Shown here: piece after piece, positions 47,201 to 59,500 of the stretch | Position numbering within the stretch: the stretch's first letter is position 1 | How the letters are laid out: each line of letters opens with the position of its first letter | DNA from: Sophora flavescens | Lineage: Eukaryota > Streptophyta > Magnoliopsida > Fabales > Fabaceae | DNA length: 64,000 bases | Direction: 5' to 3' | Assembly: GCA_030762895.1 (NCBI GenBank) | Contig: CM061069.1 | Location: forward strand, 27,719,085-27,783,084 | Made by a program: the position numbers and the translations under genes | The notes under the pieces: generated by a model | Database searches by the model: none | What the model was told of the DNA's origin: nothing | Seen by the model: the letters and a program-made list of their open reading frames with translations, nothing else

Positions 47201-47537
47201 AGGCACTCTAATGTACCTGTACAATACTAAATACAACAGCATCATGATTGGGCCATCTATTGACATTGGGACCACTGACTAACCAACTAAAGATCCCCCT
47301 TCTTAGCTCAGGAGTCACTCTTCAACCAAAATCATAATCGTCCAGAATGGGCATCAATATTGTGCACGTTTAATGAAATTAGAGTGCGCCTATAAAGTAC
47401 ATATGATCACAATTTCATGGCTGAGGCACAAACATCCTCGCAACTAATCATGCGGTTAATCACTGACAGAAGTACGTTCACATGTATGAATCATGCAACA
47501 AGTCATGCTTCTACAGTTCACCTTCGTCATCATGCTG
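47200..47537 (-). other. Probable VIR 3' untranslated region
   Basis: This stretch lies directly after the stop codon (TAG at 47538-47540, minus strand). The end of the transcript cannot be fixed by reading. Confidence 0.4.
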
Positions 47538-50500
47538 CTATAGCTGGCCCAACCTTTCCTGCACAAAAGAAATAAATAATTTGAATCCAAGTTTCAAAGC
47601 AGCAGCATAAGAAAATATTGATTGACCAGTTTTAAACCATAGCACTTTTGTAAAAAAAAAAAAAAGGAGTTATATAGATCAAAGTGATGCCATATCATTT
47701 TATTTAGCATTAGAAGAAGAATGCTAGAAAGCAAAGACAATGTATGACAGCATGATAACTAAGAAAACATAAGTGGGAGGAGGATAAAGGATTTATATGC
47801 ATAACCAATAGACAGGAAAATCCATCTTACTCACACGCACAAATCGCAACACGCACAAATACACTAACAAGATATATTAGGAAAATAAGAGAATTTGGAC
47901 ATCATTCATAAGGCGTATAAAAAATTAAAAACCATTCCCGTAGCCTCTTCCTCTCTAACAAGCAAATATTAGATCTTTGAAATAAATACCAATAATAACA
48001 AACAACCTGAAGCATCTGCATTAACTTTGGATGCTGCTCCAAAAGCTGGCAAAGTTTGTCACGGTCTCTCAATAAAGACTGCCATGTCAAAAGAGTGAGA
48101 TGATAAGGATTTAAATGAATGGCTTGTACCCCCCAAGAAAAGAGAAAGAAAGTTACGCATGGCAAATACCTGAATTGCCTCTGGAGACTTGAAAAACTCT
48201 TGCAATGACATCCCTGAATCTGGTTGCTGCTGCAATTGAGCATCCACTGGTTGTTGAGTATATTCGACTTGCTGTTGCTGTAGCGCATTTGAAAACTCTT
48301 GCTGCTGCGTTTGATAATATGTCTGCATTGAAGAAACCTGAGACTGCTGCAGCATCTGTAATTGATTCACTTGAACATTGCTTTGCACAACCATCCCTTG
48401 CTCCAACTGCTGTAAAGCTTGAACAGGTGGCCTAAGGAGCTGAGGTGGTTGTGGAGGGCGTGGAAGCTGGGGGGCTGCAGCGGCTGCAACTGAGTAACAG
48501 AATGCATTGACTGAAAGGAAGTTGGAGGAATGGAGACACTTTGCAAGACGCTTGGCTGGTTCTCACTCTGTTGTTGATTTGAGGTGTTACCATAGAGAGT
48601 CAATGGCATGGAAGCAGGCCTACCAAACCCCAAGGAGAGCATCGAGGGATTTAGTGGATACGACGACAATCTGGCTCCTGAAGGTGCGATGGAGGCCTGG
48701 GAAAATTCCCCAATGGTTGCCTGATTATATAGAGAAGATTGGGAGGCAGAAGTTTTAACAGATGGTAAATTATATGAACTAGATGCATAAGGAGGTGGTG
48801 TAGGAGGAAGTGGGGGAGCAAGTCTACTAGGACCACCAGGAGATGATATGGATGTCCTGGAATACTTTGAATCTGGCATGGGAACAGAAGATCCTAATGA
48901 TGTTGAAGTTGAACCATTGTTGAATGCAGATGAATAGTCCGTCTGAACCTGCAAAAAAGAATTATATAAAATAGTAGGTGTGGACCCAGGATAAGTAAGA
49001 GGGAAAAAGAGGATTCATATAACTGAAGCAACCAGAAAAGAAGGAAACTAAAGATAAGGAGGCAAAGTTCCTCACTTGGTATGCCACTGGATGTTGTGCG
49101 CCTGCTGGAGAATTAACAAATGGGGACGACTGGCTAGGAACTGAATCTGTAGCATGCGATATTACAGGTGATACTGTTGGTGGAGGGGGCATTGGTGGTA
49201 AAGGAGGTTGGTTAGGCAAAAACCTCTGATCATACAGTCCTTGAGCGCCTGAAGCAATACCACCATGTTGCGGGCTGTTCTTTAAAAAGAAATTCTGGGA
49301 AGCCGCCCTTGAGTCAACCGGTGATTGCATTGATGATGTGGATGGATTATGGTAAAGAGACACGGGAAACCCTGAACTATTAGCCACTGCTGAATCATAT
49401 CCACCAGAGGCCTTAGCTTGAATAACAGTCTTAGAGTCATCAGACTGCTCAACATACTTCCTGTCTGAAGAAACACTTGATTCACGAGTTAATGACATGT
49501 CTGGACGTGAACCAGACATCTTTGAAGAAAATTCACTTTGGACATTATCATCAAGGTTAGATCCTATTGGAGTACCCATATGAGAAAATTGACTACTATC
49601 AACAACATCACTTTCTGTCTCTTCAACAATTGAGTGAGGTGAACTTTGCTCAACAATAATTGGGGCAGGCTGCAGTAAGTTATCATCTGGCTGAGGGAAT
49701 GGCAGCTTGTCATCAGAGTCAGATTCCTCTCCATCAAAAACTATATCAATTCCTTGAAGATCATCATCAAAATCTGTTTTTAATTGCTTAGATTTGTTTA
49801 GCTTCTCCCCATCTAAAGGTTTCACAGGAGAAGCATTTTTGAGGTGTCCCACAGCCTCTCCCACTATTGTTGCTGAAGGGTTGTGGCGTTCCCTTTGTCT
49901 TGCCATAAATTCATCCACATGAATTGATGGAGGTCTCCCGCCAGTTGATCCTGCTCGTGGCAATGAAATTACATTAGTAACCCCTTCAACATTTCTCTCT
50001 CTTGCTACATAGTCATCCACATGCATGGATGGAGGTCTGCTGGTGTTTGGCTTCCGTTGTCGGAACGCATCCCTACGTGTGGGACCAGAAGAAACAGTAG
50101 ACTGTGCTAAACCCCGTGAAAAAGCATTCTGAGCAGAGTTTTCAGCCTGAAAACTTTCCCCTCTAGCACGCCTAGCTGGCCCATCCGCTGCCGGCAGCTT
50201 CCTTTTGGCAGCAAGGTTTGTCTGTGTTAATCTATCAGGTAATGTTTCAGGGCATTCCCAAAGAAATTTGTCCCCAAGTCCTTCCAGGTAAAGATGATCA
50301 TCAATCTTTTCTACACTGTTTTCAAGCATTTGATGTGTCTTTGAAACAACATCATTTTGAGGTAAAACAACATCCACCTCCATGGAATCAACAGGCTTTT
50401 GCAATAATAAGGACAATGACTTGACTGACTCAGAAACCTGTAAATCATAGATGAGCAACACAAGTTACAAAATAATCCAGGGAAAACTATGAAAGACAAA

Positions 50501-53500
50501 GCTGTGCTCAAATGGATTCGTACCTGGTATAATGGGATCTGCAAATGAGAGGTAACCAAACAGTCATCCATATTCATCTTTGAACTCAACAGAGAACTAA
50601 ATTCTAGTATGTAATTAATATTTTCTTCAGGAAAGCCAACTGATCTTGTCATATCATCAGAAAGCCCAAAGAGGTATTTCAACACAACAACTCTGTCAGA
50701 AATCAAGCTAACCCCCAAAAAAAAAATTTATGTCAGTTTATCCTGTTAGATGTATATATATCACAGTCTTCTTTTTTAATGTGAAGAAAACTAGGGATAT
50801 CAAGATATAAAATCAATTTCAGAAACCTAACTGGTAGAAGTGACAGCTGTTACTACAAACTCTAGCTGCCGAGCTTACTCAGCAAGTGATCTACCGAGCC
50901 ACCTTGTGTGCACCGCACACTATTCAAACTATACTCTAACAGGTACAAAACCCGAGGGGGTACTGCATCTTAATACATACTATAGGTAAGCGTTTCCATA
51001 TCCCAACTCTCAATAAAACACTAATTGCTAAAACTTAAGCCAATGAGGGGAACCCGGACTAATCTGTTGGGAGGAAGAGTCTCAACTCTTAAGGCTTCAG
51101 TATCACTTTAAGTTTCCTTATTTACTATGATGTGGGAAATAACATGCTTCACCTTTTAATCGTTATCTCTTTATACTGTTCTAGACAGACCCATTTATAA
51201 ATCATTTTTCCAATACCAGGTTTAAATTAGTATTCTCAATAATTCTTTATGGAAAAATAATACTCTTTCTATGGTTAAGATTTTCACTAAGAATGGGACA
51301 CACTATCAACATAAACAAGAATGTTATGGGTGCAGAAGCAAAATAAGTTTTTTCTGATAATAGAGGCCAAATAAGGTTTATTCTCCTAACATTTGTATTT
51401 TATGTTTTAGGAGTTCTTAAATTGTCGTTTGCCCTTACATTGTGTACTTACATGGCAAATATATAAATTTTCTGTGTATGTTTTTGGAAAGCGGTGGTTC
51501 AGGCCAAATACTGTGGAATTTAAGCACTGCCTCTTGGGCTATTTCTAGGATCTAAAAGAAGGATCAAGGATAAATTTTGTTGAATCGTGCTTTACTTCTG
51601 GGGGTTGCAGAATATTTGGATCAAGCAAATGTTAGACCTCTTATCAGTAAGAAATATAAGAGGAAGCCCAAACTGCTGATTGGGCCAGTTTAATATTAGC
51701 AGTTAATAGCGGTTAGTAGCAGTTATTCTCTATTGTAAGGAATAAGCCAGCATGTAACATGGTTGTGCCTTAGGATGTAATTGGAATAAATAGAGAGATT
51801 GGGAGGGAAAGGAGGGGGACAGATTTTGGGTAGGAACTGGTAGGGAGAGACCAAGCTCTCGAATCCTTGGAGGAAACTACCTTTGTAACCATCTCTCTTT
51901 CTCTAATCTTTTCTACTTTCTTATTTTGTAATACTCTGTTTTTATCTCTGATTTGGGAACAATCCCCCAGAGGATTATTAATATAATATAGACATTCAGT
52001 ATAATATATATTTAGTTTCAATTCCAGTTTCTATCAACTGGTATCAAAGCTCTCTGATCTAGGGAGAGTTAACGGTTTTAACGAAAGGAATTGAAGCACG
52101 CGTAGAGACTCTGGAGCGTGGCTTTGAAGGATTATTGCAGATGAGGCAAAACCTTGAGCAAAACCTTGAAGACGAAAGACTGGAACGCATTGAAACTAGG
52201 AGACAATTGAATGAATTGGTTGAAATCGTGCAAGGGTTGTCGACGAGCCAGGAATCAACATATGAACACAGTCGAGCGACTACTTGTGAGGGTAATGGAA
52301 ATCGTGTTGATACTCGGATTCGTGAAGAAAGATGGAGGAAATTGGAAATTTCAATTTTTGAAGGAGATGCATACGGTTGGACAAATCGTGTGGAGCGATA
52401 CTTTGAATTGAAAGAAATGGATGATGCTGAGAAGTTACAAGCAGTTATAGTAGCGATGGAGGGAAAAGCATTGACATGGTATCAATGGTGGGAATTTTGT
52501 GTGCAGAATCCAACATGGAATGATTTCAAATCTGCTATGATACGAAGGTTCCAACCTTCGATGATGCAAAGCCCGTTTGAGTTGTTGTTAAGTCTCAAAC
52601 AAACAGGAACAGTAGAAGAGTACAGGGAGCAATTTGAATTGTATGCAGGCCCTCTCAAATGCACAGAACCAGCCTATTTGAAAGGGATTTTTCTGAATGG
52701 ACTCATGGAAGTGGTAAGATCATAATTAAAACTCCATCCGGTTGAAGGTTTGACAGAATTGATGGATCATGCCCAAAGGATTGATGAGAAAAACACTTTA
52801 CTGAATAAGGGGAACCCTGGAACTAGTTCAGAGGGGAGATCATTCAGAACTTACAACAATCCCAGAACTGTAACATGGGAACCTGGAAATAAAAGTCAGA
52901 TTCAAACCATAACAGGAAGTTCAGTAGGGGACACTAGCAGTATGAAAACTACTGGATCATTCAGAGGAAGGGGGTTTAGAAGGTTGACAGGTGCTGAAAT
53001 GCAGGAGAGATCTAGGAAGGGACTTTGTTTTCGATGTGATGAGAAATTTAATCCTGGCCATGTGTGTGCTAACAAGCAATTACAAGTGCTATTGTTAGAG
53101 GAAGAAACAGTTACTGATGAGAAAGAGGAAGAACCAACAGAACCAGAGCATGAATCTGAAATAAGAACACTTCAGTTGTCCATGTTTAGTATCATTGGAC
53201 TTACTTCTAAGAAATCCATCAAACTATGGGGTACCTTGGCTGGAAAGCAAGTGATAGTCCTAGTAGATTGTGGAGCCTCACACAATTTTATATCTTCTGT
53301 GTTAGTCAAGGAAGGAGAGTTACATATGAATGAAACTCCACCTTACACTGTGGAGGTGGGAGATGGCAGAAAAATTCCTTATGAAGGGGTGTGCTCACAA
53401 CTGAAATTATTGATTCAAGGAATGGAGGTTCATCAAGATTTCTTTATTTTTGACTTAGGAGGGGTGGATGTGGTGTTAGGGATGGAATGGCTGGCTAGCC

Positions 53501-56500
53501 TTGGTGAGATTCGGGCTAATTTCAAAGAGTTAACACTTAAAACTCCCATTGAAGGAGGACACAAGATACTGAAGGGTGAACCCAGTTTGACTCGGGCAGT
53601 GGCTTCTTTTAAATCTGTCCTCAAAGCAATCAGTGATGAAGGACATGGTTTTCTGCTGGAGTATCAGAGTTTACAAGGTGAAAATAAAGACACTGCACCT
53701 TTACCAAAGTGGCTAGAGTCAGTATTGATTGAGTATAAGGAAGTGTTTCAGGAACCACAAGGATTACCTCTAACCAGAAAGCAAGATCATGCAATAATCC
53801 TTAAGAGCCAACATTCCAAATCTCAGACCCTACAGGTATCCACATTACCAGAAAAATGAGATTGAGAGGTTAGTGGATGATATGCTTAATTCTGGTGTAA
53901 TTAGACCAAGTGTAAGTCCTTATTCAAGCCCAATCATATTAGTAAAGAAAAAAGATGGCTGGAGATTTTGTGTAGATTATAGGGCATTGAACAAGATCAC
54001 CATACCTGATAAATTCCCTATCCCTATTATTGATGAATTACTTGATGAACTGGGGGGGCGCTGTCATATTTTCCAAGTTGGATCTCAAATCTGGATACCA
54101 CCAAATTAGAATGAGGGAAGAAGATATCCCTAAAACTGCTTTTAGAACTCATGAAGGGCATTATGAGTTTGTTGTGATGCCTTTTGGACTCACTAATGCC
54201 CCTTCTACTTTCCAATCATTAATGAATGACATGCTTAAACCATATTTAAGGAAGTTTGCTTTAGTTTTCTTTGATGATATTTTGATCTATAGCAAAACTG
54301 TGGAGGAGCACAAAAGACACTTGCAGGCAATTTTAGCCCTATTAAAGGAACATCAGCTTTTTGCCAACAGAAGGAAATGTACTTTTGGGCAAACACAATT
54401 GGAGTATCTTGGTCATATCATTTCAGCTAATGGAGTGGCAGCAGATCCTAAAAAAATTGAGGTTATGATGGATTGGCCAACACCAAAGGACATTAAGGCT
54501 TTAAGAGGATTCTTAGGCCTTACTGGTTATTATAGGAGATTTGTCAAGGACTACGGAAAAATTGCTAGACCTTTGACTCAGTTATTGAAAAAAGACAGTT
54601 TTCAATGGACACCAGAAACTCAGGCAGCTTTGGATCAATTAAAGAAGGTCATGGCTGAATTACCTATACTCACTGTTCCAGATTTTTCTAAGGTATTTAC
54701 TATAGAAATTGATGCTTCCAATAAAGGCTTAGGAGCAAATCCTATTGCGGGAAGGAAGACCAGTAGCTTTTATCAGTCAAACCTTATCGGAAAGAGGGCA
54801 ATCCAAATCAGTTTATGAGAGGGAATTGATGGCTATTGTAATGGCAGTCCAAAAGTGGAGACACTACCTACTTGGCAGACATTTCATCATTCTTACTGAT
54901 CAGAAAAGCCTTAAATTCCTTACAGATCGTGAGAGTTTTGGGAGAGGAGCAGTTTCAAATGGACTTCTAAACTAATGGGATTGGATTTTGAGATCCAATA
55001 CAGACCTGGAAATAAGAATAGAGCTGCTGATGCTTTATCTAGAAGAATGACTTATGCAGCATTATCCACAGTTCAGTTTGATAATTTGGAAGAATGGGAA
55101 ACTAAAGTCCAGAATGATCCAAAGTTGCAAGGTATTATACAAGACATTATGCACGATACTGCATCTCACCCTGGTTATACCTTCAAAGACAGAAAATTGT
55201 TCTACAAAGGAAGATTGGTGCTGCCAAAAGGGTCTTCTAGGATTCCTATTCTCCTTAAAGAGTTTCACAGTTCAGCTATGGGGGGGCATTCAGGATTTTT
55301 TAGATCATACAAAAGGATTTCTGCCATTGTTTACTGGGAGGGAATGAAGAAGGACATTCAGCAATTTGTTGCTCATTGTGAGACTTGTCAGTTGAATAAA
55401 TATCAAACCTTATCTCCTACTGGATTATTGCAACCTCTTCCTGTGCCTACTCAGTTTGGGCTGATTTGTCCATGGATTTTATAGAAGGTTTACCTAAGGC
55501 TCAAGGAAAGAATGTTATTTTAGTGGTTGTGGACAGGTTAACTAAGTATGCTCACTTTATTGCACTTAGTCATCCATTCACTGCCAAAGATATTGCTGAA
55601 ATTTTTATCAAAGAAGTAGTCAAGCTACACGGATTTCCATCTACCATTATTTCCGACAGAGACAAGATATTTCTCAGTCATTTTTGGACTGAGTTATTCA
55701 GAATGGCAGGAACTAAGTTGAAATTTAGTTCTGCCTACCATCCCCAGATGGATGGACAATCCGAGGTGGTCAATAGATGCCTGGAAACATATTTGAGATG
55801 CCTCATAGGAACCAAACCCAAACAATGACCTAAATGTCTTAGCTGGGTTGAGTTTTGGTTTAATACAAGCTATAACAGTTCTACTAAATTGACCCCATTC
55901 AAAGCCCTTTATGGTAGAGATCCACCCCACTTACTCAGCGGCACTACCATTCCTTCAGTGGTTGAGGAGGTTAACATGATGACTCAGGATCGGGATCAGC
56001 TTCATAATTTATTGAAAGCTCAGTGTCAAATGAAGTCTTATGCCAATCAATCCAGGCGCCATGTTACTCTAGTTACAGGTGATTGGGTCTATTTAAAGCT
56101 GCAGCCATACAGATTGAAGTCTCTTGCCAAGAAGAGGAATGAAAAGTTGAGTCCTCGTTTTTATGGCCCTTATCAGATCACTAAGCAAATAGGACCAGTG
56201 GCTTTTGAATTTGATCTTCCGCCTGACAGCAAAATACATCCTGTATTTCATGCTTCATTACTCAAGAAAGCCCTTTCTCCTTCAGCTACACCACAACCTC
56301 TTCCACCAATGCTTTCAGATGATTTGGAGTTGCAAGTTGTCCCTGATGCAGTCAAGTCAATCCGCAACACTGCTACTGGTTCTGCTGAGGTCTTAATCCA
56401 GTGAAAAGATCTTCCTGACTTTGAAGCTACTTGGGAGCCTGTTGAGACTATCATGGAGCAGTTTCCTTCTTTTCACCTTGAGGACAAGGTGACTCTTTTG

Positions 56501-59500
56501 AGGGGGAGTATTGTTAGACCTCTTATCAGTAAGAAATATAAGAGGAAGCCCAAACTGCTGATTGGGCCAGTTTAATGTTAGCAAGCAATATTATTAGCGC
56601 TTATTATAAGTTAGTAAGTTTGCTTATTCTCTATTGTAAGGAATAAGCCAGCATGTAACATGGTTGTGCCTTATGATGTAATTGGAATAAATAGAGAGAT
56701 TGGGAGGGAAAGGAGGGGGGCAGATTTTGGGTAGGAACTGGTAGGGAGAGACCAAGCTCTCGAATCCTTGGAGGAAACTACCTTTGTAACCATCTCTCTT
56801 TCTCTAATCTTTTCTACTTTCTTATTTTGTAATACTCTTTTTATCTCTGATTTGGGAACGATTCCCCAGAGGATTATTAATATAATATAGACATTCAGTA
56901 TAATATATATTTAGTTTCAATTCCAATTTCTATCAGCAAACTGCTAAAATAATTGGGAAAAGAGCATACAACCACCCTAAACAATAGCTCTTTTGCAAAG
57001 AGATACCATTAACTATTAATTCTTCCCAGTTAATCCCTAAACTCTATAAATTAGTAAAATTGATCCTTAGGTTAACCCTCTGTTAAATCATTAACAGTGA
57101 TCTAATCTCAACCATACATTTTTTAAAATCTCAATTGTTGATTAATTTTTTATTTTCTATACAAATTATTTTTAATTTTAAAAAAATAAGGAAAAAACTC
57201 AATTTCTACATGGGTAACTACTCATCATCCATGTTTCCACAAAGTTCTGGCTTTCATTCCTCCCCCTCCTCTTTTTTTTCCTTCTTTTATTTAGGCAAAT
57301 TACTCCTCCGGTTCGTTTGTCCTCTTCTTTTCATTTTAGTTGATCATTATCTCTTTTCGTTTCTTTTGATAGAAGTGGTGGTTCCTGTGAATGATGGTGA
57401 ATTCACAATCAGTAGCGTTAGGGCACAAATCATCAGTGAAAATATGAAAATCGTTTGGTTATAAATCTGAATGATGGAGAATAAGGAGGATGGGGAGAGG
57501 GAGGAGGAGGAGGACACACAGAACAGAGGAAGAAATGCAGAACAGGGAGAAACACTTCTGATGTCCTTTTTTTTGTTTTTGAAAATTTAAAAAAGTATAA
57601 AAATAAAATAAAATAAAACTAAAAATTAATCAACAGTTGAGATTTAAAAAAATGGATGGTTGAGATTAGATCACCGTTAATGATTTAATAAAGGGTTACC
57701 AGAAGGATCAAGTTCACTAATTTATAGTGTTTAGGGATTAATTGGGAAGAATTAATAGTTAAGGGTGTCTCTTTGCAAAAGAGCTATAGTTTAGGGTGGT
57801 TGTATGCTCTTTTCCCAAATAATTTTACAGAAATTTCCGTGTTTATAGCTTTTAGGGGACAGGACTATTTTCTAGGCTTATGGATTTCAGTACTGTATTT
57901 GAATTAGCATTGAAAAAAGCTCATTCCATCCTATGTCTTCTGCAAATCAGACGCAACAATCCATAAACTGGTAAAATAGTTACCTGTTCCCATTGACACA
58001 AAACTGCAGAGACCCCACAGATAATGCATAGACAGTATCAATGGCGTAAGTTGTCAAACCTTCCTTTGTATCAATTGATCTCAACAACTTCATCCAACAG
58101 CACAATAAAGGAGGGCATTTTTCCCATTCAGCTACATTAGGACCATTATAATTCACATTCCTATCATCTTTCTGAGATTCAAGTTCACGGGTATGAGAGT
58201 GGATACCAAAAAAAGTAGCCCCAAATGCCATTTGACCTTCACTACAAGAAGATAATTCTTTGAAAGCTGCAAGGCAAGCCAGTAGCTCTTTTCCAACAGG
58301 GAGGACCTTGAAAGAACATAGTTTTCAGTTACCATCAAGAGCAACTAAAAGAAGCACTGTATTTGAACTATCTATGCAGTCATAAACCAATAAATTTTGA
58401 CAGTAATTTTGCCCAAGGACAAGTGCTATTTACATGCAGAAAAGGGCACCTCATGACAAAAAATAAAATTCTACATAGATCTATAAGTATATATGGACAG
58501 GATCAGAAAGTCACCTGACAACCCTTCAAAAGATAACGTAAAATCAGGGCACAATCTTCACTCAAATTTTCAAAAATTTTACTGCCAAACAAGAAAATTT
58601 GTCACTTAGCTGTGAAACATGAGCAAATCATAACATACAAGGAGATACAGTACTCACATGTCATGTTTTCGGGGGTAATGTTGAGAAGCTACAGAATGAA
58701 AAAGAAGCATGAAAAACTGGAATACTGGGAGACACCAACTTAACAAACTAAAGCTGCACTTCGCAGAATTTCTACTGTCTGGAATCTGCTTTCCATTAAC
58801 ATCAACAATAGCAAAACATCTCTCCAGTACTTTTGTTAACATCTGAAGAGCACCCTCCCTCAACAATAGGCTCTGACAGAGAAAACAGATCGGTTCCATA
58901 TTATGTAAAACTAACATTATCATCAAAAGTCAATAATACTATAATGACCACAATAATGATGAAGATAAGAAGCCAAAATCAGGAGGACCTTGCCAAGTGG
59001 ATGCTCCAATAAGCTGACAAGAAAATCAAGAAGCCTCAAAACCTGAAATAAAGGAGAAATACTCATCAAGACTCCAAATTAGATGAAATACAAGCTCCAA
59101 AATTTGAGGGGCACAGGAACTGTACCTTGAATGCATCTGTATCTGACAGAGAAGATGATTCAGAAACATGATGATTAATCGATGACAATACCGGTCGTAT
59201 AAGCACAGATGCATAATCAGCATTTTGGCAAGCAATGCGAATTACAAAAACACGCAGCAGATCTTGAATGACCACTAAAGCCTGCAAGGGAATCAGAATG
59301 GACAAGAAAATGAGCAATTATATAAGCCCCGCCAACAATTCCCAATACCCAATATGAAGTGATGAAGACAACAAGCTGCATACGGAAATGGCATAATGCT
59401 GTATAATCTCAGCAATTTGGTCAAGGTGTGGTGCCAACTGTCCAACCAGCTTCTCAAGGTGTCCAGGTTCCAAATACCAGTTGACATGTCTCTCCTTCTG

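Larger units (their letters stand above)
51630..56935 (+). mobile_element. Ty3/gypsy chromovirus in a VIR intron, complete but mutated
   Basis: LTRs are 51630-52036 and 56512-56935, with the duplication GCAAA at 51625-51629 and 56936-56940. Total length is 5.3 kb with LTRs of about 0.4 kb, a size like the Reina group of plant chromoviruses. The element is antisense to VIR. The domain order gag, protease, RT, RNase H, integrase and a C-terminal chromodomain remnant is complete. The LTRs are nearly identical apart from one remodelled patch near 51690-51730, so the insertion is fairly recent. Confidence 0.95.
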
